Under the pieces are notes generated by a model, which was not told where the DNA came from, made no database searches, and saw nothing but the letters and a program-made list of their open reading frames with translations. Positions 1 to 8,938 of a stretch of 64,000 nucleotides of DNA are shown piece after piece; position 1 is the stretch's first letter; each line of letters starts with the position of its first letter. Made by a program: the position numbers and the translations under genes. Source of the stretch: G963704535 sp963704535 (GTDB taxonomy: Bacteria > Chloroflexota > Chloroflexia > Chloroflexales > Roseiflexaceae); contig OY969916.1 in the NCBI GenBank assembly GCA_963704535.1, positions 3,658,001-3,722,000 of the forward strand, written 5' to 3'.

Positions 1-783
1 ACGATACGCCGAATGTCGGCGTCGTCGTCGACGATCAGCAGTGCAGGGGCCTGGTCGGCCTGTGTCCGTGCGGCCGCGATCGTCTGCCGAACCGCCGCGA
101 GTAACTCCGCATGAGCCGCGCTGCCGGAGATCGTCTCGACATGGGGCGGCAGTTCGGGCGGGCGGGCGCTCCTGGCTCGCGGCGTAGATCAGCGGTATCG
201 CCTTGGTCTCCGGGTCCTCGCGCAGCACCTGGAGCACCTGCTGTCCACCCTCCGAGAGGTCGAGGTACAGCAGGATCAGATCCGGGCGGCGCTCGCGAGC
301 CTGGTCGATGCCCTCGGCGCCATCAGCAACCTCCAGCAGACGATAGCCGGCGTCGCTAAGGAACCGCCCAACTGCCACCCGCCGATCCACGGCTCCATCG
401 ATCAGCAGCACAGTCTCGACATCGGTGCCTGGCGGCATACCGGCAACCTGGCAGGCGGGCGCCGGCTCGTGCTGCCGGGCGGGCGGGGGCAATGCAGGTG
501 GGGGCGCGACGTCGGGCACTTGCTCGTCGGCGATCCCGAAAACGCTCAGCGGCACGACGATCTCGACCATATCGCCGCTCACCGTCATATGCGCCAGCAG
601 CGGCTCGATAACCCTGTGCAGCCGGCTGTAGCTGCGCTCGATCGTCGCCAGAAGCTCACGAGTGACCGAGTTGTCGGCGGTACGCCGTGGCAGGCGCAAC
701 AAGTCGATCGCGCCGCGCATGGCGGTGAGCGGCGAGCTGAACAGATGGGTAAAACGAGCCTGATTCTCACGAGAGTTGTTCAT
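1..783 (-). CDS. HisKA-like/receiver protein, frame broken and cut by the window edge
   Basis: Read from the ATG at 783, the first 60 residues resemble a histidine-kinase dimerisation helix pair: THLFSSPLTAMRGAIDLL matches the H-box pattern with His and a PLT motif kept. No ATPase domain follows. A receiver-like domain comes next (VETVLLIDGAVDRR, then PDLILLYLDLSEGG), with the usual acidic pair degraded. Near 153-154 the frame changes. The other frame continues convincingly (HAELLAAVRQTIAAA) into a second receiver (LLIVDDDADIRRIV) that runs off the window. Removing one T from AGTTCGGG at 152-159 joins the frames. A change in the GGGC tandem unit beside it would also do so. The start lies 11 bp after the stop of the kinase upstream, so the two are probably co-transcribed. 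A phosphotransfer or output partner of that kinase is an inference. Confidence 0.6.
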   Translation of the reverse strand, partial: MNNSRENQARFTHLFSSPLTAMRGAIDLLRLPRRTADNSVTRELLATIERSYSRLHRVIEPLLAHMTVSGDMVEIVVPLSVFGIADEQVPDVAPPPALPPPARQHEPAPACQVAGMPPGTDVETVLLIDGAVDRRVAVGRFLSDAGYRLLEVADGAEGIDQARERRPDLILLYLDLSEGGQQVLQVLREDPETKAIPLIYAASQERPPARTAAPCRDDLRQRGSCGVTRGGSADDRGRTDTGRPGPCTADRRRRRRHSAYR

Positions 784-793
784 GCTTCGCGCC

Positions 794-3232
794 TCATGCC
801 AGGATCTCTTCGATCGCGGCGAGCAGCTCTTCCGACGCGATCGGCTTTTCCAGGTAGCGCACCGCACCGGCGTCAAGCGCGCGCTGCATGGCGTCGGCAC
901 CGAGGGCGCTGGCCGTCAGGACGACGACCGGGATATGCCGGTGGATGGGGTGTTGCTTGAGCCGGCGTAGTACCTCGTACCCATCCATGTCCGGCATACG
1001 AATATCCAGCAGAATGAGATCGGGCGGCATGCGCTGCACCTGTTCAAGCGCGGTTCGCCCATCGGCCGCCTCATCGACCCGGAAGCCGCCGCGCTGGAGC
1101 AGCCGCGTCAATGTCGGGCGCACGTGATAGTCGTCGTCGACCACCAGGACACGCCGATGTGGGCTGACAAGCTGCTGGACATGATCGAGCAACTCGTCGG
1201 GAGAGAACGGTTTGAGCAGGAAGCCGCTTCCGCCCAGCTCCAGGCCGCGGTCGTGCTCGGTGGTGGCCGAGATGAACAGCACCGGCAGGTCGCGCGTCAG
1301 CGGGTTATTACGCAGCACCTGGATGACGTCGAAGCCGTCCAAGTCGGGCATCATCACATCGAGGGTCATCAGCGCCGGCTGGAGCAGCCGCGCCAGTTGG
1401 AGCGCCTCGGCGCCGCGACTGGCCTCCACGATCGCGTACCCATTGAGCGCCAGGATGCGCCGTACGGCATGCCGCACGTCGTCATCGTCGTCGACCACCA
1501 GGATCAGCGGGCGGTTGGGGTCTTCCAGCGATGCCGTGATCGGCTCGCCTACCAATGCCACCGGCAGCGTAAAGGCGAATGTAGAGCCCTGTTGCGGCGT
1601 GCTCTCAACCCAGATCTGCCCGCCGTGCTCTTCGACCAGCGCCTTGCAGATCGCCAGCCCCAGCCCGGTCCCGCCCGCGTCGCGCGTCAGCGAGCTGTCG
1701 ATCTGCTGGAACTTCTCAAAGATCCGCTGCTGATCTTCCGGGGCGATCCCGCGCCCGCGGTCGCGTACGGCAAAGCAGATCGTGCCGGCGTGCCGGCTGG
1801 CCGATATCTCGACCCGCTGGCCGGACTCGGAGAACTTAATCGCGTTGGAGAGCAGGTTGGTCAGAATCTGTAAGGCCCGGTCGCGGTCGGCGCTGACCGG
1901 CGGCAGCTCCCTGGCGCCCACGATATCGATCGCGATGCCCCGACCGCCGGCGAACGCCGCGACCTCTTGCACCGCCGTATGGCACAGATCTTCCGGATCG
2001 AGCGAGACCCGCCGCAATTGGATCGAGCCCTGCTCGATCTTGGAGATGTCCAGGATGTCGTTGATCAGCCGGATCAGCCGCTCGCTATTCTTCAATGAGA
2101 TATCCAGCAGCTCGCGCACCCGTGGGCCTAGCTCTGGCTGCTGCGGCCGCCCCAGCACCAGTTGGAGCGAGCCGCGGATCGAGGTCAGCGGGGTGCGCAG
2201 CTCGTGCGAGACGATCGACACAAACTCATTTTTCATGCGCTCGACCTCGCGCTCGCGCGTGATATCGCGGAACACCAGCATGCGGCCATGCAGACGCTCG
2301 TGCGGGTCGAGCACCGGCGCGCTGAAGCATTGGAGCAGCCGTGGCTCGGCGCGCAGCACCTTGAGTTCAATCACCGAGCGCTCTTCGGTCGAGGTCAGCA
2401 GCGGGGCCAGCCAACTGATAAATGCTGCACTATCCTCAAAGATCAGCTTGAACATGGCCTGCAACTGCTCGGCGCTGCGGCCGATCACATCGCGCTCGGC
2501 CAGGCCGAAGAAGTACTTGGCCCGCCGGTTGATCATGGTCGCGCGCCCCTGCAAATCAAGCAGCAGAATCGCATCGTTGCTGGCATCCACCAGGGCGCGC
2601 GTTCGCTCACGCTCCAGGTGCGCCCGGCCGTAGCCACGCGCGTGCTCGATCGCCGCCGCCAGCTTCCCAGCCAGCCAGCGTAGCGTCACCTGGTCGTGGG
2701 CCGGCCGCCCGTCGTCGCCGATCCAGGCGACTTGCAGCACGCCGAGCAACCGCGCGCCGACCAGCAGCGGTATGGCGAGCAATTGGATCTGAGGGACAAG
2801 AGATTGGAGATCGTGGCAATTTCCAATCTCTAATCTCCAATCTCCACTCTCCGCGTACATAGCCTCGCGGCTGATGGCGACCTGCACCGGGAGGCACGCC
2901 CGCTGATCGAGCGCAAGCCGGGCGCCTTGCCTGGCGATCAGCCCGCGGCGCGGCCGAGCGGCGACCAGCACCAGGGCGCGCCGCTCGTCGTCGGACAGGT
3001 ACATGCCGGCCTCGATCAGGCCCATCGCCGCCATGATCTGATCCAGCGCCTGGTCGATCAGCTTCAGCAGGGGCACGCCATAGGCCCGGCCTACCTCGTC
3101 AATCGCGCCCAATGCCGCGAGTAGCCGCTCATACTGCGGGGCGGTGTGGTCGTGCAGGAGAGGGTCGCCTGTGAGGTGCGTGCGCGCAAGCGCCCCGACG
3201 GAGGACGGTAAGCTTTTTGGTTGGTTATCCAC
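794..3232 (-). CDS. hybrid sensor histidine kinase (GAF-PAS-HisKA-HATPase-REC-REC)
   Basis: Cytoplasmic hybrid kinase of about 812 residues from the GTG at 3232; a longer reading from 3334 would overlap the upstream receiver gene. Order: GAF about 45-200, PAS about 207-335, HisKA with VSHELRTPLTSIRG (phospho-His near 343), HATPase with NLLSNAIKFSE and GTGLGLAICKALVEEHGG, then two receivers (LMTLDVMMPDLDG and LILLDIRMPDMDG, each followed by a KP motif). No membrane segment is seen, so it probably senses a cytoplasmic ligand or partner. Inside the GAF domain, residues about 128-144 (ESGDWRLEIGNCHDLQS) are encoded by the GATTGGA 7-mer repeat, an in-frame insertion. It is flanked by a lone receiver gene upstream and the broken HisKA/REC gene downstream, a likely phosphorelay operon. 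Confidence 0.85.
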   Translation of the reverse strand: MDNQPKSLPSSVGALARTHLTGDPLLHDHTAPQYERLLAALGAIDEVGRAYGVPLLKLIDQALDQIMAAMGLIEAGMYLSDDERRALVLVAARPRRGLIARQGARLALDQRACLPVQVAISREAMYAESGDWRLEIGNCHDLQSLVPQIQLLAIPLLVGARLLGVLQVAWIGDDGRPAHDQVTLRWLAGKLAAAIEHARGYGRAHLERERTRALVDASNDAILLLDLQGRATMINRRAKYFFGLAERDVIGRSAEQLQAMFKLIFEDSAAFISWLAPLLTSTEERSVIELKVLRAEPRLLQCFSAPVLDPHERLHGRMLVFRDITREREVERMKNEFVSIVSHELRTPLTSIRGSLQLVLGRPQQPELGPRVRELLDISLKNSERLIRLINDILDISKIEQGSIQLRRVSLDPEDLCHTAVQEVAAFAGGRGIAIDIVGARELPPVSADRDRALQILTNLLSNAIKFSESGQRVEISASRHAGTICFAVRDRGRGIAPEDQQRIFEKFQQIDSSLTRDAGGTGLGLAICKALVEEHGGQIWVESTPQQGSTFAFTLPVALVGEPITASLEDPNRPLILVVDDDDDVRHAVRRILALNGYAIVEASRGAEALQLARLLQPALMTLDVMMPDLDGFDVIQVLRNNPLTRDLPVLFISATTEHDRGLELGGSGFLLKPFSPDELLDHVQQLVSPHRRVLVVDDDYHVRPTLTRLLQRGGFRVDEAADGRTALEQVQRMPPDLILLDIRMPDMDGYEVLRRLKQHPIHRHIPVVVLTASALGADAMQRALDAGAVRYLEKPIASEELLAAIEEILA
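2802..2857. repeat. GATTGGA 7-mer inverted array inside the kinase gene
   Basis: The plus strand reads AGATTGGAGAT, a short spacer, then CCAATCTCTAATCTCCAATCTCC, a hairpin-capable inverted array of 7-bp units. The same phrase occurs at 24688-24757 (intergenic) and 54021-54098 (inside the AAA+ ATPase gene). Here it keeps the kinase reading frame. Confidence 0.8.
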
Positions 3233-3275
3233 GATGGCGAAGCCTTCACGGCGGGCGGCAGGCAGCTCAATCTGT

Positions 3276-3650
3276 TTACGAATCGCTGGGACGGTTGAGC
3301 AGAGTTTTGATCTGGCTGGCCAGCGTGAGCACATCGAAGGGTTTAACGATGTAGCCGAGCGCGCCCAGATTCAGGCCAGCCTGCACCTCGAACTGCTGCG
3401 ATCGGGCGGTCAGGAAGATCACCGGGAGGTGGCATGTGCGCGGATCGGCCTTCAGTTGGCGGCACGCGCCCAAGCCATCCAGCCGCGGCATCATCACGTC
3501 GAGCAGGACGACGTCGAAGGACTCGGCCCGCGCGCGTTCCACCGCTGCCAGGCCATCATCCACCACCACGATATCGTGTCCGTCGTCCTCTAAGCTGATG
3601 CGGGTGACAAACTGGATATCCGGCTCATCTTCGGCAAGCAAGATCCTCAT
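3276..3650 (-). CDS. single-domain response regulator
   Basis: A 124-residue CheY-like receiver with no output domain. The acidic cluster is AEDEPD at 6-11, the phospho-acceptor is Asp51 in VVLLDVMMPRLDG, and the conserved Thr and Lys lie in VIFLTARS and YIVKPFD. It is first in the same-strand cluster with the hybrid kinase, 43 bp upstream of it, so it likely exchanges phosphate with that kinase. Its upstream region (higher coordinates) is the G-rich 73-bp repeat array, so the promoter must lie in or very near that array. Confidence 0.9.
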   Translation of the reverse strand: MRILLAEDEPDIQFVTRISLEDDGHDIVVVDDGLAAVERARAESFDVVLLDVMMPRLDGLGACRQLKADPRTCHLPVIFLTARSQQFEVQAGLNLGALGYIVKPFDVLTLASQIKTLLNRPSDS

Positions 3651-3682
3651 GGGCGTACAATCTTAATACAAGCTATCGCAAA

Positions 3683-3972
3683 TTCGCTCCGGGTTGGGTG
3701 GGGTGGTTTGGAGGGGTTGGCCCCCTCCAAGCCTCCCCCTTTCTCAGATCGAAGTTTCGCTCCGGGTTGGGTGGGGTGGTTTGGAGGGGTTGGCCCCCTC
3801 CAAGCCTCCCCCCTTCTCAGATCGAAGTTTCGCTCCGGGTTGGGTGGGGTGGTTTGGAGGGGGCCACCCCTCCAAGCCTCCCCCTTTCTCAGATCGAAGT
3901 TTCGCTCCGGGTTGGGTGGGGTGGTTTGGAGGGGGCCACCCCTCCAAGCCTCCCCCTTTCTCAGATTGAATT
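3683..3972. repeat. four tandem 72-73-bp G-rich hairpin repeats
   Basis: Four near-identical units begin at 3683, 3756, 3829 and 3901. Each starts TTCGCTCCGGGTTGGGTGGG, then has an inverted repeat (GGTTTGGAGGGG, then CCCCTCCAAGCC), and ends CTCAGATCGAAG. The GGGTTGGGTGGGGTGG portion has runs that could form a G-quadruplex. Open frames across it exist only because of the periodicity and are not called as genes. It lies between the 3' end of the 7TM sensor gene and the 5' end of the receiver gene, both on the minus strand. Confidence 0.9.
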
Positions 3973-4019
3973 TGCGGAAAGGGGATTCTTGAGGGGCGAC
4001 CCCTCAAACTCCCCCTTTG
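3973..4019. repeat. TTGAGGGGC hairpin next to the tandem array
   Basis: GGGGATTCTTGAGGGGCGAC followed by CCCTCAAACTCCCCCTTT forms a strong stem, and ends at the stop codon of the sensor gene. It matches the cores of the elements at 22.5, 24.6 and 30.8 kb. It could act as a terminator for the sensor gene. Confidence 0.6.
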
Positions 4020-5940
4020 TTATCGTAACTCGCTCTCCTCCATCAACGCCAACTGGCGGGCGACCTCCTCGATGGCTATGCGCTGCTTGCGATAGAAATC
4101 GGACTCGCTCATTGCCAGGCGATCGGCGATGTCGCGAACGCGCTTGCCCTGGAGAAAGCGCAATTCGAGGATATTATACAGCAACCACTCCTGCGCCGAG
4201 GGGTCGAGCTGCTCGTCGGGCCGAAGATTCTCGATCGCGCGGCGCAGCACCGCCTGAAGCGCGCGGGTTGGGCTGCCGCCCTGCTCGTTGAGCAGCCGGC
4301 GCACCGTGCGCAGGCCCAGGAGCGGGCTGTCGGAGAGCTTATGGCCGCCCCAGTAATCGGTCAGCGCATCTTTAACCAGCTTGGGGAACTCCGGCAGGAG
4401 CGCGACCTCGGCGTGCATCGATTTCGAGCGAGGTCGGCGTGGCCTGCTCCAGCCGGCTGTTGAGCTGCTGGAGCGACTGCATCTCCGGCCCCATGCCGCG
4501 CAGCGTGTCGAAGATGCGCTGCTGCATCTGGACGGTCGAAAGCGCTAGCTCCATTTGGTGCGCCAGCACGCCGATCAGCCGGCGCGACTCGGTGGTGAGC
4601 GCCGAGTGCGGGTAGGCCACCCCCAGCGCGCCAAGAAAGCTGCCTTCCGGGTCGTAGAGCGGCAGCAGGCAGAAGCCGTTGCAGCGCAGGAACGCCTCGG
4701 CCGGCGGCGGCATATCGCGCTCCCAAGCCGGCGCGTCGGTCAGCTGGCCCATCAGCTCGGCCAGCGGGTGCTCCGACACAAAGCGTTTGATGGCGCGCCG
4801 CGGGCCGATCAGCGACTTAATCGTATAGCCGCCCTGCTCATCCGGCCCAGCCACGAAGCCAGTATCGACCCGCAGCGCTCCGCAAACCACCACTAGGGTG
4901 TTTTCCAGCAGGCTGCGCAGGTCGGTGTGGGTGAACGTACTACGTGGCAGCGCGCGCAGGTAGTCGATCTCGGCGTGGTCCTGCATGTAGACCAGGGCGT
5001 CCAGGTAGGGCTTGGCTTTGCTGACAAACAGCGGCATCAACACCGTCATAATCATCACGCCGAACGTGATCAGCGTCTCGGCCGGCAAGCCCAAGCGCTG
5101 GGCCGTCAGCGGCATAAGCTGCAAAAACAGGATCGTGGTGATGCCGACGAACGGGCCGTACAGCCCCCAGCGGATGAAGTCCTGCTTGATCAGCCGGTCG
5201 GGCAGCAGCAGGCCCTGGAAGGCGATGCTATAGACCATCACGGTGATCATAGCGGCGACCACGGCGTTCCCGAACGCCGCGAGCAGCAGCACGACATCGT
5301 TGGAGATCAGCGGGAGGGCGCCAGCGATCACCAAGTAGGGGAAGACCGCCATGCCGGGGGCCAGAAACGTCGCGCCCAGGTAGGTCAGGCGCCGGCGCAG
5401 CGTGGGCGTGAGCGCGGTGCGCCGGGTCTGGAGCGCCGCCAGGAGCCCGCCTGCGCTGGCAACGCCAAAGTACAGCGCGAACAGCCAGAACAGCGGCCCG
5501 GCCCCGAACTGGGCCAGCGGCCCGCGCTTGATCCCATCCCGGAGCAGTAGGTCGGTCCCCAGGGCCAGGGCGAAGAAGCCGGCGCTTAGGAGGTAGCCCA
5601 GCGCGACCAGCCGCCGGCGGCGGCGGTCGGGCGTGCCGCCGTAGGTCAGCAGCGCGTCGGAGAGATGCACATAGCCGGCCGGGACGCACACGATCCCCAG
5701 CCACTGCGCCCGCAGCAGAAACAGGATCGTCGTGTCGCGCTCGGCCTGGCTCAACAGCACATCGCCGCCGAACACAATCATCACGCCGGCGAGCAGGACG
5801 CAAAGCGCCCGCGCGATCGGGGTATGCCAGTTTTGCAGCGCAATATAGGCTAGCAGCGAGAATGCGATAAGCAGGACTGCTGCGGAGAGCAGGTCGTTGA
5901 TCTGGAGCAGAATAGTTGTGATCAGCGCGATCCTCTCCAT
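4020..5940 (-). CDS. 7TM-GAF sensor with C-terminal HTH regulator domain, frame broken
   Basis: The N-terminal half has eight or nine hydrophobic segments (for example LLSAAVLLIAFSLLAYIAL and VVLLLAAFGNAVVAAMITVM), like the 7TM input modules of membrane sensors. A GAF-like domain follows (SLLENTLVVVCGALRVDTGF to LGALGVAYPHSALTTESRRL). This frame runs out at 4372. A 132-residue piece in another frame (4020-4418) carries an HTH-like end (VRDIADRLAMSESDFYRKQR), common as a C-terminal module in Chloroflexota regulators as I recall them. Removing one T from GATTTCGAG at 4421-4427 fuses the two into one protein of about 640 residues. I chose MERIALITTILL at 5940 as start; an upstream ATG at 5985 is possible. 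A membrane sensor that binds DNA directly is an inference. Confidence 0.65.
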
Positions 5941-6061
5941 AACGCAGATACGAGGACATGGAGCGTGCCATCGGACCACCGGCATTATACCACAGGGGGG
6001 ATTCTGCGGGGAGCACTCAGGTGCCCGCAGGGGTCACCTGCGGGCACTGTTGGTTGGCATT

Positions 6062-6130
6062 TGTCCATGTTAGGTGTTACGTGTTGCGTGTCAGCGCGCA
6101 CCTAACACGCAACACGCAACACGCAACACA
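6062..6130. repeat. AACACGC 7-mer inverted array
   Basis: GTTAGGTGTTACGTGTTGCG, a short spacer, then ACCTAACACGCAACACGCAA form a stem built from 7-bp units. It lies between the start of the 7TM sensor gene and the 3' end of the DUF2278 gene. The remaining 5941-6165 sequence shows no gene. The same 7-mer recurs at 19.75, 47.5 and 53.1 kb. Confidence 0.8.
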
Positions 6131-6165
6131 GAATGGCAATATCGATGTCAAACGCTCCACTAGCA

Positions 6166-7234
6166 TTACGTGTTGAACCGGATGTACCTGTCTTCTTGGC
6201 CGGCGTCCTCTTTCGAGTAGCTGACGGCATGCACCTGATCGCCGGCGGAGTTCTTCAATGTGATCGTGCCGCCTTTGTTGCTCAGTTGCGCCGCGTTCCC
6301 TGATAACACCACCCTGCGGGATTCGCCGCCTGGCAACACCAGCCCAGAAAGGACCTCAACCTTGTTGTTCTTGTCGACGATGCTCCAGCCGGTCAAGTCG
6401 ATCGATGCCGTGGTTGTGTTGCCGAGCACGACTGCTTCGTTGCCGGGCTCGTCTCCGATCAGGTTGATAAGGGCGCGCTCGATGTACACCGCCGGATGGG
6501 AGACGGGGGACGGATGCTCACCGTTGCCGGAAGCGGGCGTACTACCCGCCGGGATAGGCTGGGCCCCGGCCAGGCGATGTCCAGAGATGTCATTAGTTGG
6601 GAGCCACTGGGTCTGAAACCTGAGAAAGAGCCCGAACATACCGGGCGTCAAATTTCAAAATGACCCCGCCATCGTGGAATACGCCATTATCTTTGGCATA
6701 CGAGCCTGGATTCGCATTGCCCTGGTTCATGTGGATATCGTGGATGCCCTGCGTGGTCTGAAACTCGTGATCGATCGGGCGCGCGCTGAACGGATCGTTC
6801 GGTGCTGGGAATCTTGCCCCAAAGATGAACAGCTCGCCCTGCTGCTCGCGTAGCTGTGTGAGGTATGTCACCAGGACATCTTGGAGATCGTCGTCGGCAC
6901 CTGGGCCAGTCTGCGGAACAGCCACGCCGGTCTTCCAGTCAAATAACGGCGCCCGGAAGTAGTCCAGAGCCGACGTAGCTGAACTCTGGTCGGGCGGCAA
7001 CAACGTAAATCCGGGCGCGAGCTGGGGTAGTGTCGCCAGGATAGCGTGGCCCTGGAGCGGGTCCGCGCGGTGAAAGATCACCAGCGACTGATCCCCGGAT
7101 AATACATTGACCGCCGCACGCCACGCTTGCCCATGATCATCGATCACTTTGATTTGAAGATGCGGCGTATTAAAGTCGTCTTCGCGCTTGAAGATATCGA
7201 CGCGCCCACGCAAAACGCCGTAATGTAGCACCAT
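6166..7234 (-). CDS. DUF2278 (YukJ-like) protein with lamin-tail domain, frame broken
   Basis: The first frame (6593-7234) begins MVLHYGVLRGRVDIFKRE, the usual start of DUF2278/YukJ proteins, and contains the family motif GIHDIHMNQGN. It ends out of frame. The second frame (6166-6651) supplies the expected continuation GLFLRFQTQWLPTNDISGHR, the FLAFQSQ-type motif of the family. It then has a lamin-tail domain (INLIGDEPGNEAVVLGN, LTGWSIVDKNNK, LSNKGGTITLKN, VSYSKEDA). Removing one base from GTTCGGG (coding strand, near 6631-6637) joins them into one protein of about 355 residues. DUF2278-LTD fusions are known, but their function is not. Either a recent pseudogene or a sequencing indel. Confidence 0.75.
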
Positions 7235-7714
7235 GAGTGTCCTCCTCGTGCAATAGCAGCTTTAGCCTACAACGCCTTACCGCTTTCTGTTGCCAACTAT
7301 CGCCATTCGTGGTACACTTGTTCTCGTGTAAAGGCACAATTCCGGCTCGGGCCGGTGGACCCGGTTGGCACGTTAAGAACTGGGTTTTTGCGGTTCCCGG
7401 TAGGACACTTTGCCGGGGTAAAAGATCCAAAGGCGGATGCGATCGTGCATCTGGTTTCTCCAATCGCTGTGCGGTTCGCCGTACAGGGCCTTTGTCAGTA
7501 GGCCAAACGTCTCGGCAATAGTCACGTATCATGGGTCATCGGCTATTGAGCCAGAGACAAGCCCAGAGGCTTTAGCTCTGGGTAACTGACTCTACTACAT
7601 CAAACGAGCTTGAGGGGATTTTTGGGGTAGGGATTGTTCGACCGCATCGAAGGGGTTGAGGAGAGTGACTGCCTGCGTTCACGTTTTACGGCACCAGGGA
7701 GGGACAAGCCGTGG
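7235..7714. other. intergenic region with an orphan IS200/IS605-type end
   Basis: I see no credible gene here; the two open frames of about 100 codons look like shadows. At 7551-7590 the sequence CCCAGAGGCTTTAGCTCTGGG followed by TAACTGACTC matches the subterminal hairpin style of IS200/IS605 right ends (inverted pair around GCTTTAG, then a G-T-rich cleavage tail). No tnpA or tnpB is present, so this would be a remnant or a solo end. Similar bases could also be a terminator. Confidence 0.4.
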
Positions 7715-8938
7715 CTAATGCTTCGTCGCCAGCTCGGCGCCCCAGCTTCCCTGCTGCCAGGCCGCGTACGTGCGCTCATAGACACGGGCCGTCGTGGCGG
7801 CGATGCGGTGCCAGTTGAACGTGTCGCACACCGCGCGGAAGGCGTTCTCGGCCCGTGCGCGCGACCATTCGGGGTGCTCCAGGGTGTGCAGAATGCCCCA
7901 GGCCAGCGACCCTGCGTCGTTCGGGAGGACGGTCAAGCCGGTCTCGTGGGGCCTAATCACCTCGCTCAGGCCGCCGGTCTCGGCGACGACCACCGGGCAG
8001 TGGGCGGCCATCGCTTCGAGCGCGACAATGCCGAACGGCTCGTAGATCGACGGGAAGGCCGCCACATCGGCGATATAGTAGAGTCGGTCGCGGTCTTCAT
8101 CGGGCAGGAAGCCGGTGAAGAGCACCGAGTCGGCCACGCCGAGGCTGCGGGCGCTGCTCTTGAGCGTCTCAAGGTAGCTGCCGGCGCCGGCGATCACCAG
8201 CCGGGCGCGCGGCTGCCGCGCGAGCACCTGCGGCCAGGCCTCCAGCAGAATATGCAGGCCCTTTTCGTACACGATCCGCCCAACATAGAACGCCAGCGGC
8301 TGGTCGTCCTCGACGAAGCGGCGCCGGAATGTCCGGCACTCCTCGTCGCAGGCAAACGGATTCGGGCGCACGTAGATGCCGTTGGCGATCACGTCGATCT
8401 TGTCCGGGGGGGTGCTGAAGTACTCGGTGATCTGGCCGGCCATGAAGTGCGAGCAGGTGACCACCCGCCATGCCTCGTAGGTCAGCCACCATTCCAGGCC
8501 GTTCACCTGCTCGGCATGGCCGTTGTGGACCTGCCCCTGCCCGCGGCCGCGCTCGGTGGCGTGGATCGTGGCGATCAGCGGGCGGCGCCAGGCGTGCTTC
8601 AGCGCGACGCCCGCTGGAGCGACCAGCCAATCATGGGCGTGGATCAGCTGAAAGTCGCCGACCTCGCACTGGAGGCTGTGCGCGAAACGCTCCATAAAGG
8701 TGTTGGTCTGCTGCGCGAACGCGACAAACCCGTAGTCCTCCATATGCGGCGGCTCGACCCGGTGGACGATCACGCCTGTGGGCTGCGCCTCATAGGCGGC
8801 ACCGCCGCGCAGCAGCGGCGTGACGACGTGGACCTCCAGCCCTTCCTGGGCCAGCGCCGGCGCCAGGTCCATCACATGCTTGCCCAGCCCGCCGACGACG
8901 TGGGGCGGGTACTCCCAGGACAGCATCAGAACACGCAT
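7715..8938 (-). CDS. glycosyltransferase family 4 / glycogen-synthase-like protein
   Basis: A 407-residue GT-B fold enzyme. The ATG at 8938 has an AGAGGA ribosome site, so the longer frame to 9007 is not used. It starts MRVLMLSWEYPPHVVGGLG, the N-terminal sugar-nucleotide loop seen in starch and glycogen synthase-like GT4/GT5 proteins. The C-terminal domain has AFYVGRIVYEKGLHILLEAW and the E-x7-E region FPSIYEPFGIVALEAMAA. This fits a cytoplasmic transferase using an ADP- or UDP-sugar; the exact acceptor (glycogen, maltose-1-phosphate or a lipid/exopolysaccharide) cannot be read from sequence. It stands alone between signalling genes. Confidence 0.8.
   Translation of the reverse strand: MRVLMLSWEYPPHVVGGLGKHVMDLAPALAQEGLEVHVVTPLLRGGAAYEAQPTGVIVHRVEPPHMEDYGFVAFAQQTNTFMERFAHSLQCEVGDFQLIHAHDWLVAPAGVALKHAWRRPLIATIHATERGRGQGQVHNGHAEQVNGLEWWLTYEAWRVVTCSHFMAGQITEYFSTPPDKIDVIANGIYVRPNPFACDEECRTFRRRFVEDDQPLAFYVGRIVYEKGLHILLEAWPQVLARQPRARLVIAGAGSYLETLKSSARSLGVADSVLFTGFLPDEDRDRLYYIADVAAFPSIYEPFGIVALEAMAAHCPVVVAETGGLSEVIRPHETGLTVLPNDAGSLAWGILHTLEHPEWSRARAENAFRAVCDTFNWHRIAATTARVYERTYAAWQQGSWGAELATKH

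Noticed and set aside
3694..4007. Several open frames over the 73-bp repeats
   Set aside because: They exist on both strands in several frames because of the periodicity; the peptides are Pro/Gly/Ser low complexity.
4372..4427. Programmed ribosomal frameshift in the 7TM sensor gene
   Set aside because: No slippery heptamer with stimulatory structure is evident, and five other unrelated genes break in the same TTCG context, so an indel is simpler.
7170..7532. Open frames of about 95-120 codons on both strands near the IS-like end
   Set aside because: No domain, no ribosome site, and one overlaps the DUF2278 gene start.
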